DNA of 64,000 bases from JBGSKY01 sp041740995 (GCA_041740995.1 JBGSKY010000236.1:12973-76972); one strand, 5' to 3'; counted from the stretch's first letter, positions 1 to 9,394 are shown. Notes: generated by a model not told the origin, from the sequence alone. Numbers and translations: made by a program.

Positions 1-1
1 T

Positions 2-268
2 GGACCGAATAGTCCGAGCTGTATTTATGATCGTAATGAAGGCGCCGGATTGCACTCGGCTAGCAGTTACCACTTTGGTGGTATTCATGCTGTCATGCTT
101 GATGGCTCAACCCACTTCATTTCCGATTCGGTTGACACCGGTTCATTGACCAGCGAGGCACCGGGCGTCTACCGGAACGCAGGCTCTTTGACCTACAGCG
201 ACAATTGGTACTCGCCGAGTGCTTACGGCGTATGGGGAGCTTACGGCAGCCGCGATGGAAAGGACTGA
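2..268 (+). CDS. DUF1559 domain protein, C-terminal fragment
   Basis: The reading frame is open from base 2, so the gene begins before the window; only the last 88 residues are present. The fragment begins GPNSPSC and contains the 'H-X9-DG' type ending (HFGGIHAVMLDGSTHFI) that closes planctomycete DUF1559 proteins. These are type II secretion pseudopilin-like (PulG-like) exported proteins with an N-terminal methylation helix, which would lie outside the window. The family is hugely expanded in Pirellulaceae and its exact role is unknown. It stops 23 bases before the end of the convergent next gene. Confidence 0.85.
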   Translation, partial: GPNSPSCIYDRNEGAGLHSASSYHFGGIHAVMLDGSTHFISDSVDTGSLTSEAPGVYRNAGSLTYSDNWYSPSAYGVWGAYGSRDGKD

Positions 269-291
269 CTGTCAAGGCAGCCCATTCTTGG

Positions 292-1080
292 CTACTCGTT
301 GATCAACGTACCGGTCTGCATCGGTACTAGATTTCCAGGCCGTCGTTCTCCCAGCGTGTATGTGTCCTGCCACGGCGGATCACGCAGCATCTTATAAGGC
401 ATGAGTGGTACACTGGTGAAGAAGTGCGCTGACGAGAGTGCCGGCTGCAAGTATCGATTGCAACCGTTACCATAACGTTCGAGGTTTGGTTGTTCAAAGT
501 ACAGCGGGCGATGATGAAATACCGGGCTGGCCCATGTCGTCAGGTCGGGAGACCAGCTGAAATCTTGCTCTGTGATACGTGGTCCGTCGGGAATTGTTTG
601 CGCAAGATAGCGATAGTCCTCTTTGATTTTAATCTCTGAAAATAACGTTTGCGAATCACGCAGCGGACCAATCATTTCTGCGGTGCTGAGCATGCCATCC
701 TTCTTTGATTTTGGAGCTGTTTGCTGAGGGGCATTACTCGCATCATCCGCTGCACTACTCGTCGGCGCGGGCAGATCATTTGAAAGGATTTGCGATGGTT
801 GAACTTGTGGTAAGTCCGTTAGCTGGGCCATTCGGACTTCAGTTTGCGTCGTTTCCCAGCCAACGTAGATAGCATCAGTTCCGCCTTGGAAAGGCCCCGG
901 CTCAGGAAGAGCCGCGGTTTCATCTGCGTAATGAACTCGGATATTCTGCTGGGCCTGGATTTCATTTGCTTGGAAAATCAAGCCACTGAACAAACAAGCC
1001 GCAGAAACCGTGAATTGCGAGTTGCGGAGCACGATCGCTAATCGGTGTGCAAAACTAGATGAATCGTTTGTCTGTAACAT
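292..1080 (-). CDS. Conserved planctomycete exported protein, operonic with TolC
   Basis: A 262-residue protein without an enzyme motif I recognise. It has an N-terminal hydrophobic stretch (about residues 24-42) ending in a signal-peptidase-like site, so it is probably exported. The middle is low complexity and rich in Ser, Ala, Pro and Lys. The C-terminal 100 residues look like the conserved part, with a YFEQPNLERYG motif and many aromatic and Pro residues; I recall similar unannotated planctomycete proteins but cannot verify this. It lies 33 bases downstream of the TolC-like gene on the same strand and is probably cotranscribed, suggesting an envelope role linked to that export system (inference). 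The ATG is preceded by GGGACAGG. Confidence 0.7.
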   Translation of the reverse strand: MLQTNDSSSFAHRLAIVLRNSQFTVSAACLFSGLIFQANEIQAQQNIRVHYADETAALPEPGPFQGGTDAIYVGWETTQTEVRMAQLTDLPQVQPSQILSNDLPAPTSSAADDASNAPQQTAPKSKKDGMLSTAEMIGPLRDSQTLFSEIKIKEDYRYLAQTIPDGPRITEQDFSWSPDLTTWASPVFHHRPLYFEQPNLERYGNGCNRYLQPALSSAHFFTSVPLMPYKMLRDPPWQDTYTLGERRPGNLVPMQTGTLINE

Positions 1081-1113
1081 GAGCCTGTCCCTTTTTGCCG
1101 AATCAAGTCGGAT

Positions 1114-3021
1114 CTAGTTTCGAGCGCTGGTGGCGATAATATTATCTCGCACGGCTGGTGATTTGCTGTTGTCGAAGCGTTGCATCCGTTCGTTCGCATC
1201 GATGTATGCATCGCGTTCGGCCATCGCTTCGGTCAGTGCGACGTTGCAGTATTGCAGTAGTGTTCCTTTTTCGAGATTCACGTTTCTCAGCGAGAGCGCA
1301 TACTCGACTTCGCACTGATGGTAGCGGAGCCGCGCGTCGAGTAGTCGGCGGTGCGTTTCAAGTCGAACGTCCAACTCGGCTTTTTCGCCTTGATCGCCCT
1401 TCGCTTGGATCGCATTAAGCTGGACGACGATCGCATCGAGCCGTTTCTTTTGCAGCCCGAGGCAATCATACGATCGCTTGCTTTCAGCCACCGCATTGCT
1501 CAACCCGAATAGAACGTATCGTTCTTGCTCCTTCAAAATCTCTGCTTCGCGGGCTAGCCGGAGGCGAGAGTTCTGGATCGCGGCATGGGCACGTCGTAAA
1601 CCGACTGGCAAGTTGTACTCTAGACCGAGTTGCCATTCCTGATATTGATTGTCCCACAAGCTCGCGGTCGCAGAATCTTGGCCGGTTAGGTTTTCGCCGA
1701 ATCCGCGTTGGCGATAGCGGCTGATCACATCCAATTGCGGCTTGAGGAAGTTGCGATTGGCTTGAAGCTCGAGTTCCGATTGTTTGATCACCCACTTCTG
1801 GCGACGTAGCTCCGTTCGACGCGACAGGGCATCGCTCTGGCAATCTGCCCAATCGTAGTTCACTGCTCCGGCAAACGGTGCATCGATCGGACGGATGATC
1901 GTTCCATCGTTGATTGGCATACCGACGATCAGACGCAAACGACGCTCGGAAAAGCGAAGCCCACCGAAGCCACGGAACGTACCTGCAGTGCTGCCGTTGT
2001 TGGTTCGAGTTGCATCCAATGGGCGACCGTTAAGCGAGTCGACAATGTCCGCTTGAAAGCGATACAGTTGCTCTTCGGCTTGTGCAATTTTGCCCTGTGG
2101 AGTCGAATTTGGATCTTGCAGTCGAAGTGTCTCTTCGGCGATATCTCGAACGTCAACCTTCGCTTCAAGATCGCGATACGCATAGTAAAGATCCCAATAT
2201 GCGTTTTCCACTTCCGCAACCAAATCGCGAACTGATTGTTCGAATTCAATTAGGCTGATATCGGTTCGAACGCGGGCGAGCAAAATACCATTGAGCTGGC
2301 CAGGAGTCGCGCCAGGGCCGGCAATACGATTGAATTTCGTTCCCGCTCCCTGCAACAACGGGTGTCGCAGTTCCGCTTCGGCATAGGTCTCGGACGAATC
2401 AAACGGAAATCGATTAGAAAGCTGGTTATTTCGATCGTAAATCGTCACGTTGCGGACCGACATTAAACCGCCGGTTGCTGAGCGCTTTGATACGCCAACT
2501 TGGGTCGTGTTGAGGTCTTGGCGAAACTGACCTGCGGTTCCAAAGAACTGATTGTTCAGCCCCCGGTCGTTGTGTTCAAAAATGTTGCTCGCGAAAAAAT
2601 TCGCATCAAATGCGCTAAGTGCTGCTTCTTCGCCGATGAGCGGATTAGTGTAAGCCAGCGCGGGCTCGGCTCGTGATATGGCCGCGTTGGGAGCACGCAA
2701 CACGGTTCCGCCGAGATCTCGCATAATCGTCGAGCTTGACAAAGCCATTTTCACGCAATCCTCTAAGGAAAGCATCTGAAAATTGGCAGACGTCAAGACG
2801 TTCTCGTCGATGCTCAACGGAGAATACATCTCCGGGACGCCCTCCGTGATGCAAGGGACCGAACATACTTCGGACGGGCGTATTTGGGTCGGTCCGCAAG
2901 CTTGAGGCCGATTGAGACTGAGGCAATCCTCGCCACAAAACTGGTGGTTGTGTTTGCCAATGGTGCACCCAATGATCGAACTAAGTCCGACGATTGAGGC
3001 TGCATATTTGAATGCACGCAT
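1114..3021 (-). CDS. TolC family outer-membrane efflux protein
   Basis: 635 residues. The N-terminus is a lipoprotein-like signal (IIGC lipobox near residue 19). The body has the two long helical hairpin regions of outer membrane efflux proteins, around residues 255-330 (QSVRDLVAEVENAYWDLYYA) and 500-600 (coiled, ending LEKGTLLQ). The YWDLYYAYRDLEAK segment is characteristic of planctomycete TolC homologues. TolC proteins form the outer-membrane and periplasmic duct for type I secretion and multidrug efflux. The start has a GGAG ribosome site 7 bases upstream. It is divergent from the HlyD/HlyD/M50 operon starting at 3236, so it most likely supplies the outer-membrane channel for that system. 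Substrate unknown. Confidence 0.9.
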   Translation of the reverse strand: MRAFKYAASIVGLSSIIGCTIGKHNHQFCGEDCLSLNRPQACGPTQIRPSEVCSVPCITEGVPEMYSPLSIDENVLTSANFQMLSLEDCVKMALSSSTIMRDLGGTVLRAPNAAISRAEPALAYTNPLIGEEAALSAFDANFFASNIFEHNDRGLNNQFFGTAGQFRQDLNTTQVGVSKRSATGGLMSVRNVTIYDRNNQLSNRFPFDSSETYAEAELRHPLLQGAGTKFNRIAGPGATPGQLNGILLARVRTDISLIEFEQSVRDLVAEVENAYWDLYYAYRDLEAKVDVRDIAEETLRLQDPNSTPQGKIAQAEEQLYRFQADIVDSLNGRPLDATRTNNGSTAGTFRGFGGLRFSERRLRLIVGMPINDGTIIRPIDAPFAGAVNYDWADCQSDALSRRTELRRQKWVIKQSELELQANRNFLKPQLDVISRYRQRGFGENLTGQDSATASLWDNQYQEWQLGLEYNLPVGLRRAHAAIQNSRLRLAREAEILKEQERYVLFGLSNAVAESKRSYDCLGLQKKRLDAIVVQLNAIQAKGDQGEKAELDVRLETHRRLLDARLRYHQCEVEYALSLRNVNLEKGTLLQYCNVALTEAMAERDAYIDANERMQRFDNSKSPAVRDNIIATSARN

Positions 3022-3235
3022 TGCACACTCCGAAATCTAAAAGTGAAGGATCCGTCCTGTCTGTGGTTCTTTCGGATGCGGATAGCCGATCGATTGAGCC
3101 AATTGTTCGTTCGGTAACGATAAAGTTCGGAAATTCATGGGTAGAATTGGTAGATCGTGCACCAGTTACCGAGAGATTATGATCCATTCTCACTAAACTC
3201 TATGGCAGGACCAACCGCTCCGCTCCTGCGAATTG
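3022..3235. promoter_or_regulatory. Divergent intergenic region between TolC and HlyD operons
   Basis: 214 bases separate the divergently transcribed TolC gene and the three-gene HlyD/M50 operon, so promoters for both should lie here. I could not pick a convincing -35/-10 pair or an operator dyad. Confidence 0.45.
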
Positions 3236-5173
3236 ATGGCGAGATCACCCGACGTGGAACCCTATCCCCTAGCCAGCATTGAACAAACGCTCAATGAACT
3301 CGATGTGTTCGCGCGTTCAACATCGTCGAGCTATCAATTCGCTCAAAAAGTGCTCAAACACCTGCGATTGGCTCTTCAATCCGAAGCTGTCGCTTTTCTC
3401 ATTCCGTCAGGTCGAGCGCTAGTGACGGCTGTGACCGATGGTAACTGGCCGCAGGAAGTTGGCCATATGCTCAGCTCAAACTTCGACCCAGAAACGGCTT
3501 TGACGACGCAGTTTCAATCCGGTCAGGTCAACGGAAAGACTTGGTTTGTAAATGGCGTTCAGAATGGAACGCTAGCAAAAGGTTGCTTGGCTGCCAGTTT
3601 TGAAGGAGCAATCGATTCCAGGGCGGTCGTGGGATTAGAAGCGGTGATGCAAGCTTTTGCCGAGCTGATTGGAATTCGCCAAGGCATCGAGCTTGAAAAG
3701 CTGTTCGAACGGGATCTCGCTGGTGCTCATCGATTGCTAGTCGATTTGTCCAAACACGAAACGCTTGATGCGGCGTCAATGAGCTTGGTGAACGGACTTG
3801 CGGCTCTCTTGCCAGCTTCGCGAGTTTCGTTGGTCGGTCGAGGCGGCCTGAGCAAAGGCAAGCTTTACGCCGTCAGCGGTATTAGCACGCTTGATCGAAA
3901 ATCGCATGTTGTTAAGTCGCTGATCAACTTGGGAAGACAAGCTTTACAAAACGACAAACCGATCGTACACCAATCGCCGCGACTTTCGTCCACCAGCGAC
4001 ATCGCGTCGGTTCCGGAGTCGCAGAACGATTCTTTGGTTGAAGAGTCAGGTCTTTTCATAAATCGAATAGCTACGAAATTCGCGAGCTCGAATGATCGCA
4101 ATGCCAGAAGCGGCATCATTATCGAATTCGCTGACGAAGCTGCATTGATGAATGCAACTTTCAAGCTGCAACATTTATTGCCCAATCTTGCCGTTGGCTG
4201 GGAGCAAAAACAACAATGGTTGCAAGTCCCTAAATACCTGAGATCGATCACTGACGTCTCCCGTTCGGTTCGACAGGCGGTAGGTCCGTTTTTGCGATTG
4301 GCCATGCTCATCGGATTGGTGTTCTTGGCCGCCTATCTATTGTTGATGCCGATGCCAATGGTCATCGAAGGTGAAGGTAAGCTTGAACCGATCGAATTTC
4401 GCTATATTTACGCATCGGCTGATGGCTTTATCGATCAACTGCTCGTGCAAGATGGTCAGGCAGTCGAGACCAATACGCCATTGCTCACGCTTCGATCACC
4501 GTCGCTGGATTTGCAGATCGAGGAGGCGCAAGGTGAGTATCGGGCGATCGACGAAGAGGCCAAGGGGCTTCAAATTGCAATCAATCAGTTGTCAGCCAAC
4601 TCCAACGATTTACTCAATCAGCAGAGCATCTTAGCTTCGAAGATCTCAGCCATTGAATTAAGGAAAACGACGCTAGAGCGACAGTTACAAATCCTTGTCA
4701 AGCGTCGCAAATCTCTGACGCTAAATTCGCCCATCAAGGGAATGATCGTCGCCAAAGACATTCAACAGCAACTCCTCGGTCGCCCTGTTCAACGAGGCGA
4801 CGCGTTGTTTTCTGTTGTCGATATGGATGGGCCATGGCAGGTTCGAATGAAGGTCTTTGATCGCGACAGCGGTTATGTGCTTGGAGATTTCGGCTTGGAA
4901 TCCGAACACAAAAAAGCGGACTTCGAATTCGTTATTGACAGCGACGTGGAAACGCGACATCGAGCAAAACTGAATTGGATCGCTGATTACGTTGAGAACT
5001 TGCATCGCGAAGGCTGCTTTCTGGAAATGCGTGCTAACGTGATCGACTTCCAGGCTGACAAGCGTCGATTTGGAGCCGGAGTCCACACCTATTTTCCTTG
5101 CCAGCCGCAACCAGTATGGTTTGTTTGGTGCCGTCCAATCGTTGAAGCGTTTCAGCGGAGAGTTTGGTTTTAA
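3236..5173 (+). CDS. GAF-like / HlyD fusion: membrane-anchored periplasmic adaptor
   Basis: 645 residues from the ATG at 3236; a TTG one codon earlier is possible. The first ~350 residues are soluble and resemble two GAF-type sensory domains (about 5-160 and 165-340). A single membrane helix follows near residues 352-377. After it comes a HlyD-type adaptor: first half of a biotinyl-lipoyl-like barrel (GFIDQLLVQDGQAVETNTPL), an alpha-helical hairpin, then the second barrel half (LNSPIKGMIVAKD). The C-terminus ends in the aromatic segment (VWFVWCRPIVEAFQRRVWF) I associate with planctomycete HlyD proteins. The layout puts the GAF part in the cytoplasm and the adaptor in the periplasm, suggesting a ligand-gated export component (inference). 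One base separates it from the next gene. Confidence 0.82.
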   Translation: MARSPDVEPYPLASIEQTLNELDVFARSTSSSYQFAQKVLKHLRLALQSEAVAFLIPSGRALVTAVTDGNWPQEVGHMLSSNFDPETALTTQFQSGQVNGKTWFVNGVQNGTLAKGCLAASFEGAIDSRAVVGLEAVMQAFAELIGIRQGIELEKLFERDLAGAHRLLVDLSKHETLDAASMSLVNGLAALLPASRVSLVGRGGLSKGKLYAVSGISTLDRKSHVVKSLINLGRQALQNDKPIVHQSPRLSSTSDIASVPESQNDSLVEESGLFINRIATKFASSNDRNARSGIIIEFADEAALMNATFKLQHLLPNLAVGWEQKQQWLQVPKYLRSITDVSRSVRQAVGPFLRLAMLIGLVFLAAYLLLMPMPMVIEGEGKLEPIEFRYIYASADGFIDQLLVQDGQAVETNTPLLTLRSPSLDLQIEEAQGEYRAIDEEAKGLQIAINQLSANSNDLLNQQSILASKISAIELRKTTLERQLQILVKRRKSLTLNSPIKGMIVAKDIQQQLLGRPVQRGDALFSVVDMDGPWQVRMKVFDRDSGYVLGDFGLESEHKKADFEFVIDSDVETRHRAKLNWIADYVENLHREGCFLEMRANVIDFQADKRRFGAGVHTYFPCQPQPVWFVWCRPIVEAFQRRVWF

Positions 5174-5174
5174 G

Positions 5175-6224
5175 ATGCTTCTATTGAAATTTTTAACAGT
5201 CGCGTATCATCGATTCATGAGTTCACGCGTTCAAAAACTCGCGATCATTACGGCAGCAACTTTCATCGGGTCGATCGCGACCGTTGAGATACTCGCTCAA
5301 GAATCACTGTCGGAACTTGGCCTGATTGATTCATCGCCGATCGTTTCCGATGAATTGGATCCGGCAAGGACCGATGATACGGTGACGCAGCCAATTGAGC
5401 CGACCTCTACTGAAAAAGTGGCTGAGCGAAAAATTAATATCGACGGTGCGATTCTAAAGACGATTGATTCGACAATTGTTGCGGCGCAAATCTCAGGCAT
5501 CCTACAAGAAATTAATGTCAAAGAAGGAACGTCGGTCAAGCAAGATCAATTACTCGGAAAGATAAAAGACGAAGCGATCCAAATCCAGCTTGATCAACTG
5601 AAGAGTCAGGTTTTAATCGCTCAACGCAAGACGACCAATGATATCGATAAGCGATTAGCGGAAAAGAGTCGCGAGGTGACTGAAAATGAATTGCAACGCG
5701 CGATCGCAGCCAACGCGAGAGTTTCGAACACCTATCCGCTCAACGAAATAGATCGTCTTCGTCTGGTTGCCGAACGAGCCAAATTGGAAGTCGAGCGCGC
5801 TGCCTATAATATTGAGATGGCCGGTCTAGAACTGAGTGTAGCCGTCGGCGAGTACAAACAGTCGCAAGAGCTACTTGCTCGGCACCAGATCAATGCTCCC
5901 ATGACAGGCGTTGTTGTGGCGGTTGAAAAGCGGACTGGCGAATGGGTCGAACCAGGCACCGAATTGATTCGCATCGTTCGGCTGGATACGTTGCGTGTGG
6001 AAGGTTTTATTTCGGCCAAGCAAGACGACTTAAATTTGGTTGGCAAGAAAGCGACCGTCGCGCTTCGAGATTCTAACAAACCGATCACGATCGAAGGCAA
6101 GGTGGTTTTTGTTAGCCCTGACGTCAACCCCGTCAATTCCCAAATCCGCGTCTTTGTTGAAATCGATAATAGTGACTCGCAGCTACGTCCAGGCAGCCAA
6201 GTTCTAGCGACGATTGAATTGTAA
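5175..6224 (+). CDS. HlyD/RND-type periplasmic adaptor subunit
   Basis: 349 residues from ATG 5175; a second ATG at 5217 begins directly at a good signal peptide (MSSRVQKLAIITAATFIGS...LAQ) and could be the true start. The mature part shows the membrane-fusion-protein order: lipoyl half (ISGILQEINVKEGTSVKQDQ), a long helical hairpin of about residues 125-225, the second lipoyl half (INAPMTGVVVAVEKRTGEWV), then a beta-barrel ending LRPGSQVLATIEL. These proteins link an inner-membrane component to TolC. It is the middle gene of a tightly packed operon (1 and 2 base gaps), so it is expected to work with the adjoining GAF-HlyD and M50 proteins. Confidence 0.88.
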   Translation: MLLLKFLTVAYHRFMSSRVQKLAIITAATFIGSIATVEILAQESLSELGLIDSSPIVSDELDPARTDDTVTQPIEPTSTEKVAERKINIDGAILKTIDSTIVAAQISGILQEINVKEGTSVKQDQLLGKIKDEAIQIQLDQLKSQVLIAQRKTTNDIDKRLAEKSREVTENELQRAIAANARVSNTYPLNEIDRLRLVAERAKLEVERAAYNIEMAGLELSVAVGEYKQSQELLARHQINAPMTGVVVAVEKRTGEWVEPGTELIRIVRLDTLRVEGFISAKQDDLNLVGKKATVALRDSNKPITIEGKVVFVSPDVNPVNSQIRVFVEIDNSDSQLRPGSQVLATIEL

Positions 6225-6226
6225 AG

Positions 6227-8413
6227 ATGCTCTCGAGCAAGATTCAAAACCTGAAGCCCGCTTGCCGTGAAGATCTACAATGGTCGCGTCATGACAACGC
6301 CAACTGGATAGTTCTCGATCCGCTCGCGAACGTATTTTACAGCTTCAATGATCTAGAATACTTCGCGGTCATGCTGATGAATGGCCAGCGTTCGGTGTCA
6401 GATATATTAAACCAAATTCGAGTTTCATTTCCGTCAACACCGATCAGCAACCGGTGGCTGTTTTCGTTACTTGAAAAGCTGCGGTCATGCCAGCTCAGCG
6501 CAGTCACGGAAATGTATTCCGGCCGCACTTTGATTGAAGCTGGCGCACGTCGGAAGTCGTCTCAATGGAAGCAAACTTTGCTCAGTCCGTTGTCGATTCA
6601 AGTCCCGTTATTCTCGCCCGACCCATTATTGCGTTTGTATCGGCCTTTAACCTATGTATTGTTTCATCCGTTAATTGTATTGCTCGTTTTGGCTTGCAGT
6701 TTTGTGCTGTTCATAGGCGTCCTGCGAGAGGTTTTTGCAGGTCAGCAATTGATCTCATTCGCAATCGGGTCGATTACATTTGATCGTTGGTTGCTATTGA
6801 TTATTTGCTACATCGTGTCGAAATCGATTCACGAGCTTTCGCATGCTTTGGCGTGCGTGCGATATGACGTAGAGTGCCGCGAAATGGGGTTGCTGTTTTT
6901 GTGCTTCATGCCGTGTTTTTATTGCGATACCACAGACGCCTGGCGACTGACATCACGATGGCAACGAGCCGTGATTGGCGCAGCGGGCATGTATGCAGAA
7001 ATCATTCTTGCATCGATTGCCGCAGCAATTTGGATCGGGACGCATGACGGGATGCTTCATTCGATTGCCGCGAACATGATGATTGTTTGTTCGGTCTCAA
7101 CACTTTTGCTCAACGCCAATCCGCTGCTTCGTTACGATGGCTACTACATTTTGTCGGATCTGTGCGGTATACCAAATTTGGCCGAACAAAGCCGCGATGC
7201 GCTGCGTGTACTGACCGATCGAATCGTGTTTGCCGGTCATCGCAGGCCAGTTCAATTTGATGGGAACTTTTGGTTGCTGGCCGGCTTCGCAATTGTCTCA
7301 TCCATTTACAGAACGATGATCTTGGTTGCCATCCTGTGGTACCTTTGGAGTTCTCTGATTCCACTTGGTTTGGGCCTGGCTGCGATGATGGTGACTGGTG
7401 CGATGGCAATTGGCATGTCGCTTTCGGCGATGAACAATATTAAGTCGAGAACGCGGCGGATTCGCACGTCGAGCTATGCTCAATGGGGCGCAATGTTAGT
7501 CAGCTTCACCACGATCGCTGTCGTGCTTTGGTTTATCGCAATTTATCCTTGGCCACGTTATGCGCGTGGTCGATTTGTGACAGACTATCTTTCCAAGCAA
7601 CCGGTCTTTGCGACGCACCAAGCACAGCTTTTGCAGACTCAAATTCCTAATCAAAAGCTTGGTAAAGGAGCAGTGCTGCTCGAGCTTGAATCCATGGATG
7701 CTCAACTTGAATTGCTCGAAGTCAGAGGCAAGATCGCAATACTGGACCAGGATCTTGTTCAATTACAAATGCGGCGAACCCTTGACCCGGAGGCAGCGTT
7801 TCAGATTCCAGCAAAACAAGAAATCCTTGAAGAGCTGCGTAAGACCGAATCGGTTTTAAACGCAGAGATTGCGGCGTTACGTCCGGTCGCAGTAACGGAC
7901 GGATTTCTTCTCGATAGCAATGCACATACGCTGCCTCCGATGGCGAGCGTTCAAGATGATCGTTTTGCAGCAAGTTGTTTTGATCGTCAATGTTTGGGCT
8001 GCTATGTCCAGCGCGGTGACGTGCTAGCATGGTTTGTTCCCCATCGCGATCTAGTGGTGAATGTCATGGTTCCTGAGAGGTCGATCGGGCAACTCGCAAT
8101 CGGCATGTCTGCCTCGTTACGCTGGGATTCCCATGTCGATGAAATCTGCAAAGGTACCATCCTTAGAATTTCGCCCGAGCCGATTCGAACGACGCCGAAC
8201 GAGCTGCTGGGCGACGAGTTTTTCGTTTCAGTTCCGAGAAACGTCGGCGGCTTCGAACCGGAGACCAATCACTACTTGGTGACGATGCAGGTTTTCGACG
8301 TGACTGATCGCCAACGTGGTTCGGTCGGAGTTGCGTCAATCAAGTTGCCTACGGTGCATGTTTACCGGCAGCTAGTCGAATACTTCCAAGAAAATTTTCG
8401 CTTGCCGCGCTGA
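6227..8413 (+). CDS. PqqD-like / M50 metalloprotease / HlyD-like hybrid membrane protein
   Basis: 728 residues. Residues 1-95 resemble a PqqD-like peptide-binding domain (WIVLDPLANVFYSFNDLEY). Multiple membrane helices follow from about 140. The zinc site of site-2 (M50) proteases is present: H202-E203-L-S-H206 and the distal N298-P-L-L-R-Y-D304-G-Y-Y motif. After the last membrane segment (about residue 430) come a helical hairpin and barrel like an HlyD adaptor (about 450-720). It is the last gene of the HlyD operon. Homologues are annotated as 'putative peptide zinc metalloprotease' next to HlyD/TolC genes. Since no ABC or RND pump is present, it may be the inner-membrane core of the exporter, possibly processing its substrate (inference). 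Confidence 0.85.
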   Translation: MLSSKIQNLKPACREDLQWSRHDNANWIVLDPLANVFYSFNDLEYFAVMLMNGQRSVSDILNQIRVSFPSTPISNRWLFSLLEKLRSCQLSAVTEMYSGRTLIEAGARRKSSQWKQTLLSPLSIQVPLFSPDPLLRLYRPLTYVLFHPLIVLLVLACSFVLFIGVLREVFAGQQLISFAIGSITFDRWLLLIICYIVSKSIHELSHALACVRYDVECREMGLLFLCFMPCFYCDTTDAWRLTSRWQRAVIGAAGMYAEIILASIAAAIWIGTHDGMLHSIAANMMIVCSVSTLLLNANPLLRYDGYYILSDLCGIPNLAEQSRDALRVLTDRIVFAGHRRPVQFDGNFWLLAGFAIVSSIYRTMILVAILWYLWSSLIPLGLGLAAMMVTGAMAIGMSLSAMNNIKSRTRRIRTSSYAQWGAMLVSFTTIAVVLWFIAIYPWPRYARGRFVTDYLSKQPVFATHQAQLLQTQIPNQKLGKGAVLLELESMDAQLELLEVRGKIAILDQDLVQLQMRRTLDPEAAFQIPAKQEILEELRKTESVLNAEIAALRPVAVTDGFLLDSNAHTLPPMASVQDDRFAASCFDRQCLGCYVQRGDVLAWFVPHRDLVVNVMVPERSIGQLAIGMSASLRWDSHVDEICKGTILRISPEPIRTTPNELLGDEFFVSVPRNVGGFEPETNHYLVTMQVFDVTDRQRGSVGVASIKLPTVHVYRQLVEYFQENFRLPR

Positions 8414-8452
8414 CCGACTCAAAGAAGTTGAACCGGTTATTCGAGAGTTACT

Positions 8453-8953
8453 TTAATCCGGTATGTGCGTTTCCGTCACCTTGAAGCCGGACGCCTTTGA
8501 ATCGTTGTCGATTTCGACGATTTCTTTCGTGACCGGATCAAGCCGGTAGCGTTTGGTCAATTGAAATCCGCCGCTGGTTGGTTCGACTTCTTCATCGACG
8601 ACCGTTCCATGCCCGCCGAAAGTAATTCCATCAGATGCATGCGGGTTGGCATCTTCGTTCACGACAGAAACCGTTAAAGTTGAGCTTCCGGCGCGGATGC
8701 AATCGCCGTCGCACAGATGCACAACATTGATTTTTGACTCATTAACAAACGTTCCGTTAGCGCTGCCGACATCGCGTAATCGAAAGAAGTTCGCGTTGCC
8801 CTCAACCACGAAATGCTCACGAGACATGTAGGGATCGGTTGGAATCGAAAAATCAATCGTCGACAATCTTCCGATGCTCATCTTTTGGTTTGCTCTCAGC
8901 CAAATCCGTTTGCCGCGAGCTGGACCAGTAGTGACGTTTAGTATGCAAATCAT
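8453..8953 (-). CDS. FHA domain protein
   Basis: 166 residues from the ATG at 8953; an upstream in-frame ATG at 9004 gives an unsupported 17-residue extension, since the FHA fold begins at MICILNV. The forkhead-associated phosphothreonine-binding motifs are all present: GR in SIGRLSTIDF, SREH in the recognition loop, and the VGSANGTFVN segment. The C-terminal 60 residues are acidic and otherwise unrecognised. FHA domains bind phosphothreonine peptides, usually made by Ser/Thr kinases. A large Ser/Thr kinase lies 16 kb away on the other side of the giant gene, so the pair may form a signalling route (inference). It is convergent with the M50 gene and divergent from the giant gene. Confidence 0.9.
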   Translation of the reverse strand: MICILNVTTGPARGKRIWLRANQKMSIGRLSTIDFSIPTDPYMSREHFVVEGNANFFRLRDVGSANGTFVNESKINVVHLCDGDCIRAGSSTLTVSVVNEDANPHASDGITFGGHGTVVDEEVEPTSGGFQLTKRYRLDPVTKEIVEIDNDSKASGFKVTETHIPD

Positions 8954-9394
8954 GATTTTTAAGGTGTCGTAATTGGTACCCTGCAATCCATGCATCGCGG
9001 CCAAGCTTGGTTCTTACACTATCGACCGTTCACCAAGTCCATCTGTCACGAATTGAGCAACTTTATCGCCAATTCGGATTGTAGCACGTCATCGGCAGTT
9101 AGCGTTTCTAAACAAATTGCAACAAAATCACTGGAATTCCTTCCACAACAAATGATCCGTGCGGCAAACGCGAGTCAACTCGTAGTGTAGGTGCGGACCA
9201 ATCGGATGAAAAGCTTCACAAAAGAACAGGTTTCCAAAGTTTTTGAGGAAAAGTTGCTTTAGTGGTAGGTAACAGGTCACGTTTCGCCATATCTGAACTA
9301 AAATGTGCGGACCGCGACGGTCAGGAAAAATTAGCCGCAGGTCGCAACTGCAGCTTTCGTGCCCGTTTTCTCTGCAGATTTGAGCGTGCCGAAA
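8954..9394. other. 441-base gap between FHA gene and giant gene
   Basis: This divergent interval must hold the promoters for the FHA gene and the giant surface-protein gene. It is rich in A and T near 9210-9260. I see no convincing coding sequence and no clear operator. A GTG at 9359 could extend the giant protein by 12 residues. Confidence 0.5.

Noticed and set aside
5070..5174. Longer start for the second HlyD, overlapping the first
   Set aside because: The 35 extra residues are an out-of-phase read of the upstream gene; ATG 5175 or 5217 fits a signal peptide better.
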